The position numbers and the translations under genes were made by a program. The notes beneath the pieces are model-generated. The model was given only the letters and a program-made list of their open reading frames with translations. It was not told where the DNA came from and did not search any database. This document shows positions 60,309 through 64,000 of a stretch of 64,000 nucleotides of DNA, piece after piece (within the stretch, counting starts at the first letter, position 1; every line of letters begins with the position of its first letter). The stretch lies in NCBI GenBank assembly GCA_026003615.1, contig BPHQ01000001.1:620001-684000 (forward strand). The letters are read 5' to 3'. This stretch comes from Bellilinea sp. Its GTDB lineage: Bacteria > Chloroflexota > Anaerolineae > Anaerolineales > Anaerolineaceae.

Positions 60309-61247
60309 TCAAGCGCTGGCATTTTGCTTACGAAACCAGGTGCGCCACTCTTTGTTTTCCCACACCACCAAAATTGGTGCTGCCACGAAAATTGAGGAGT
60401 AAGTTCCACTGAATAAACCGACCAGCAGAATGACTGCAAATTCTCGCAGGGTAACCCCGCCGAACAAGGCTAGCGCAAGCAACATAAACTCCACTGTCAT
60501 CAATTGGGTGTTGATGGAACGCTGCAACGTTTGAACAATGGAGTGATTGGCCAGTTTTTCAAAGGGGAGTTTGCGTAAAAATGCACTGTTTTCTCGGATT
60601 CGGTCAAAAACTACAATTTTATCCTGGGTGGAAAAACCAATGACCGTCAGCAAGGCGGTAAGGAACAGAGAGTCCATTTGCCATCCCCACAGGACCGACC
60701 CAATGCCGGTGATGCTGAAAACCACCAGTATATCGTGGAGCATGGCAATGATGGCGCAAATTCCATAACGGAAAGCGTGGGGGATTCCGCGAAAAGCGTA
60801 GGTGATGTAAAGTACAACCGCTAACGCCGCTACGGCAACCGCAAGGGCTGCCCGGTTTGTTACCTGAGCCGCAATGACCGGACCGACACTGTCAAAGCGG
60901 TTGACCGTAATTTGCTCAATCCCGAACCTTTCTTCCATTGTGCTGACAACTTTGTTTTTGGCTTCCTCATCCATGAAAGGAGAGCGAATGACCAGAAGAT
61001 CCCGTTGACCTGAAGGGCCGGCAGCGGTTTGAACCTGTACTTCTCGGAAGCCCAATTCATTGTAAATTTGTACAACTTCCTCGGTGGGAGGCAAATTGGT
61101 GGTGGGGAATTGTAGCTCGAGAATGGTGCCGCCGCTAAAGTCAATTGCAAGTGGCAGTCCGTTGATGGCCAGGATGATCAGGCCGGGTAGAATTACCAGC
61201 AAAGATAGGGCAAAAAAGTAATAGCGTTTTCCAAGAATATCTAACAT
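60309..61247 (-). CDS. secF: Protein translocase subunit SecF
   Basis: IDFSGGTILELQFPT...FSTQDKIVVFDRIREN. Confidence 0.95.
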   Translation of the reverse strand: MLDILGKRYYFFALSLLVILPGLIILAINGLPLAIDFSGGTILELQFPTTNLPPTEEVVQIYNELGFREVQVQTAAGPSGQRDLLVIRSPFMDEEAKNKVVSTMEERFGIEQITVNRFDSVGPVIAAQVTNRAALAVAVAALAVVLYITYAFRGIPHAFRYGICAIIAMLHDILVVFSITGIGSVLWGWQMDSLFLTALLTVIGFSTQDKIVVFDRIRENSAFLRKLPFEKLANHSIVQTLQRSINTQLMTVEFMLLALALFGGVTLREFAVILLVGLFSGTYSSIFVAAPILVVWENKEWRTWFRKQNASA

Positions 61248-61258
61248 GGTGTTTGCCT

Positions 61259-62596
61259 CTATATTCCGAATAATTCGGGACGTTTTTCGGGTTCCTTGAT
61301 GGATTCAAGGAATAGACTTAACAGTGTGCGGGTGACAAATAAAGCCGTAAAAAGGCTGACCGCAACGCCCAGTGCGAGGGTAAGGGCAAACCCCTTCACA
61401 AAACTGGCCCCAAAAGCAGATCCAAACCAGAACAGAATACCACTGGTAATAAGTGCGGCGATGTTCGAATCGCGGATGGAAGGCCAGGCACGCCGCCAGC
61501 CAAGATCAATTGCCTGCCGTACGGTTCGGCCATTCCGCAGTTCTTCTTTCAATCGCTCAAAAATGAGAATATTCGCATCCAATGCTGAACCAGTACTGAG
61601 CAAGAAACCCGCAATGCCCGGTAGAGTCAGTGTAACCGGGATGGCTTTGAAGATGGCAAAAGTCAATAAGGCGTAGAAAATCAGCGCCAGATCCGCAACA
61701 AAACCGGGCACCCGGTAGTAAATTGCCATGAATAACATGACTATGGAAAAGCCAATCAAACCGGCTATCAGCGATTTCTGAAGGGAATCCTGACCAAGGG
61801 TTGGACCGATAACGCGAATCTGTTCGATGTTGAGTGGGATTGGAAGAGAGCCATACCGCAATTGAACGGCAAGGGAGTTAGCGCTATCAGCGGTGAAACC
61901 ACCGCGAATCACACCCTGTCCATCTTTGATGGGTTGTTCAATGACTGGCGAGGAAATTACCTTTTTATCCAGCACGATGGTCAAATACTTGCCGACATTT
62001 TGAGTGGTCCATTCTTCAAAAATTTTGCCGGCTTCCGGGTTGAATTCAATGGCGACTTCGTATTCGTTTAGTTGGCCGCGAACGACCCCTACCGATTTCA
62101 AATCCTTACCGGTAAGGATGGTATGATAGCGGATTTTGCCATCTTCTTCGGTGGGCTGGGTGACGGGTTCGGGTAAACCGAAATCAGTCAAAATTTCAGT
62201 ACCGGGAGGTAAGGGGGTGTTCCCAGTATCAACAAATTCCAGTTGCCCAACCTGTCGAATTGGATTGATGACTTCTTCAGTATTTGTGGCTCCGGGGAAT
62301 TCACCGACTATGATTCGTTCCCCCGCTGTTTGAAATACCACTTCGCTGACACCTAACGCATTGGAGCGATTCTCCAGAATCGCCGCCGCATCCTGTAAAT
62401 TTTGTTGAGTGACGGCGATTTCCGGTGGAACACTCAGGATGACTTGCATTCCCCCCCGCAAATCCAACCCGAGTACTGTTTCCAGCTTTTTCTCAAAGGA
62501 TCCAATTTTGATTCCCGGATTGTTGGGCAAATCTACCCAAACTGCCAGAGCAAAAATTAGAAGAATAATGATCAAATTGACGAGACGACGATTCAT
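61259..62596 (-). CDS. secD: Protein translocase subunit SecD
   Basis: LGLDLRGGMQVILSVPPE...STGSALDANILIFERLKEELRNGRTVRQAIDLGWRRAWPSIRDSN. Confidence 0.95.
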   Translation of the reverse strand: MNRRLVNLIIILLIFALAVWVDLPNNPGIKIGSFEKKLETVLGLDLRGGMQVILSVPPEIAVTQQNLQDAAAILENRSNALGVSEVVFQTAGERIIVGEFPGATNTEEVINPIRQVGQLEFVDTGNTPLPPGTEILTDFGLPEPVTQPTEEDGKIRYHTILTGKDLKSVGVVRGQLNEYEVAIEFNPEAGKIFEEWTTQNVGKYLTIVLDKKVISSPVIEQPIKDGQGVIRGGFTADSANSLAVQLRYGSLPIPLNIEQIRVIGPTLGQDSLQKSLIAGLIGFSIVMLFMAIYYRVPGFVADLALIFYALLTFAIFKAIPVTLTLPGIAGFLLSTGSALDANILIFERLKEELRNGRTVRQAIDLGWRRAWPSIRDSNIAALITSGILFWFGSAFGASFVKGFALTLALGVAVSLFTALFVTRTLLSLFLESIKEPEKRPELFGI

Positions 62597-62718
62597 TAAT
62601 GCCAGGCCTCCGATTCATACAAATGCCAGCGCTCTGCTGGCGATGGGTGAGATTATACTCCCATTAGGGCAGGTTTGGTAGGGAGGCATTCACTAGGACG
62701 AATATTTTGGATTTTCAC

Positions 62719-62748
62719 TTGACAGTTTTAATTGGGTGAAGGTACAAT
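62719..62748 (+). promoter_or_regulatory. Sigma70-type promoter for rpmF
   Basis: TTGACA (62719-62724), 18-nt spacer, TACAAT (62743-62748). Confidence 0.65.
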
Positions 62749-62810
62749 AGGGCGGCTTTTTGAATTGGAAATTTGCCGGAATATGGCCAGTGTGAACAGG
62801 AGTAACAGGA

Positions 62811-63008
62811 ATGGTACCACTTCCAAAGCGGAAATTATCAAAGGGACGGCGTGACCGTCGGCGGGCACATGATGCACTGCAGAATACCAATCTGGTTCAG
62901 TGCAGTCAATGCGGTGAAATGCGATTACCGCATACCGTATGCCCGAATTGCGGATATTACCAGGGTCGCGAAATTATCAGCATGGAAAAAGCCGAGAAGA
63001 AGAAATAA
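62811..63008 (+). CDS. rpmF: 50S ribosomal protein L32
   Basis: VPLPKRKLSKGRRDRRRAHDAL...CSQCGEMRLPHTVCPNCGYYQGREI. Confidence 0.96.
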   Translation: MVPLPKRKLSKGRRDRRRAHDALQNTNLVQCSQCGEMRLPHTVCPNCGYYQGREIISMEKAEKKK

Positions 63009-63033
63009 TTTGAGGCATGGTTTTTGATGTTTG

Positions 63034-63063
63034 AAAAAGGCTGCCCGAAGTGGCAGCCTTTTT
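63034..63063 (+). terminator. Intrinsic terminator of rpmF
   Basis: AAAAAGGCTGCC CGAAGT GGCAGCCTTTTT. Confidence 0.85.
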
Positions 63064-63070
63064 GTGTTTA

Positions 63071-63292
63071 CTAGAGCGCCCAGGCCAACATAAAGCCGAG
63101 AATCGCCAAAATCAAGCCGAGATGCAAGAATAAATTGCTCTCAATGAACCAGCCGCTCAAGAAAAATTGCAGGATGAAATTCAATAAGATCAAAACCAAT
63201 CCGATCAACGGCAGTAATCCCTTTCGATTTGCCAGAAAGGAAGATACTTTATCCAGAAAATGCGAGAGATTTTCAAGCATATCCTTATTCAA
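63071..63292 (-). CDS. Small membrane protein, hypothetical
   Basis: 73 aa, two hydrophobic segments, 4-nt overlap with the upstream hflX. Confidence 0.65.
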   Translation of the reverse strand: MNKDMLENLSHFLDKVSSFLANRKGLLPLIGLVLILLNFILQFFLSGWFIESNLFLHLGLILAILGFMLAWAL

Positions 63293-64000
63293 ACCTCGCT
63301 TTTCGCAGGAGCAGGGCGTTTCAGGTAAGGGCGATAAGCATTCAATAAACGCCCCGGCAGTGAGCCTTTGATTTTGATGTATTCTCCAAATGGATGACTT
63401 TCCTCTACTTTTCCGAATTCATGGAATTGAGCGATTAGCTGTCCTTCGCGATAGGGGATGTAAACGGTTACCGGCGCAAAGTTTTCGAAAAGAATGTTTT
63501 CAACTTCGCGCAACAGAGTAGGCAGACCTTCGCCAGTTTTTGCTGAGATAGCCACAGAACGGGTGAATTGACTTAATGCACTGCGAATTGCTTCTGTGTC
63601 GGAGATGCGGTCCACTTTATTCAACGCGGTCAGGGTGGGTATGTCTTCGCAGCCGATATCCAGGAGAGTCTGTTGAACGGCTTTCCACTGCTCCCAGGCA
63701 TTAGGGTGGGTCACATCCAGCACATGCACCAATAAATCGGCTTCGGTAATCTCTTCGAGTGTTGCTCGAAAGGCGGCAATCAATTGGGTAGGTAATTTTT
63801 GAATAAAGCCAACCGTATCGGTAAAAAGGACAGTATGACCGGCAGGTAGTTCAACCCGGCGGGTGGTTGGGTCGAGCGTGGCAAACAATTGATCGGCTAC
63901 ATATACATTTGCTTTGGTGAGAGTGTTCAATAAAGTGGATTTGCCGGCATTGGTATAACCAACCAGTGCAACGATGGGAATGTTGGAGCGGCGACGCTGT
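63289..64000 (-). CDS. hflX: GTPase HflX, N-terminus outside window
   Basis: Minus-strand reading from the edge gives GYTNAGKSTLLNTLTKANVYVADQLFATLDPTTRRVELPAGHTVLFTDTVGFIQKLPTQLIAAFRATLEE. Confidence 0.93.
   Translation of the reverse strand, partial: QRRRSNIPIVALVGYTNAGKSTLLNTLTKANVYVADQLFATLDPTTRRVELPAGHTVLFTDTVGFIQKLPTQLIAAFRATLEEITEADLLVHVLDVTHPNAWEQWKAVQQTLLDIGCEDIPTLTALNKVDRISDTEAIRSALSQFTRSVAISAKTGEGLPTLLREVENILFENFAPVTVYIPYREGQLIAQFHEFGKVEESHPFGEYIKIKGSLPGRLLNAYRPYLKRPAPAKSEV

Noticed and set aside
1-64000. CRISPR arrays, transposases, integrases, prophage or biosynthetic clusters
   Set aside because: No direct-repeat arrays or such protein families were seen on reading either strand; exhaustive repeat detection was not possible by eye.

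Overview
64 kb bacterial chromosomal window, probably Chloroflexota/Anaerolineae-like (inferred from protein style, not tested). It is gene dense, and I saw no rRNA, CRISPR array, transposase or phage module. Main blocks: (1) 5'-truncated edge gene for an ABC solute-binding lipoprotein, then lactate permease; (2) a REC-GAF-histidine kinase plus OmpR-type regulator pair; (3) a ~18.8 kb minus-strand signalling run (23632 down to 4861): two stand-alone receivers, four multi-GAF membrane sensors with no transmitter domain, a ParA-like ATPase broken by a 1-nt frameshift, a 1634-aa hybrid kinase with two receivers, a threonine-synthase-like PLP enzyme fused to a receiver domain, and a DMT/EamA exporter; (4) a shape/division run mreB-mreC-mreD-PBP2-minC-minD-minE-rodA; (5) gltX, tRNA-Gln(CTG), glnS; (6) housekeeping genes (MFS, VKOR, moeA, relA/spoT, HAD, paired FAD oxidoreductases, pfkA, prfB with programmed frameshift, ftsY, rlmN, clpP, tig, ADP-forming acyl-CoA synthetase, htpG, secF, secD, rpmF, hflX). 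Three tRNAs and several intrinsic terminators are supported. The best candidate for something undescribed is block 3, above all the PLP enzyme-receiver fusion and the transmitterless sensor/ParA array feeding it. All family assignments are from reading the protein sequences; no searches were run.
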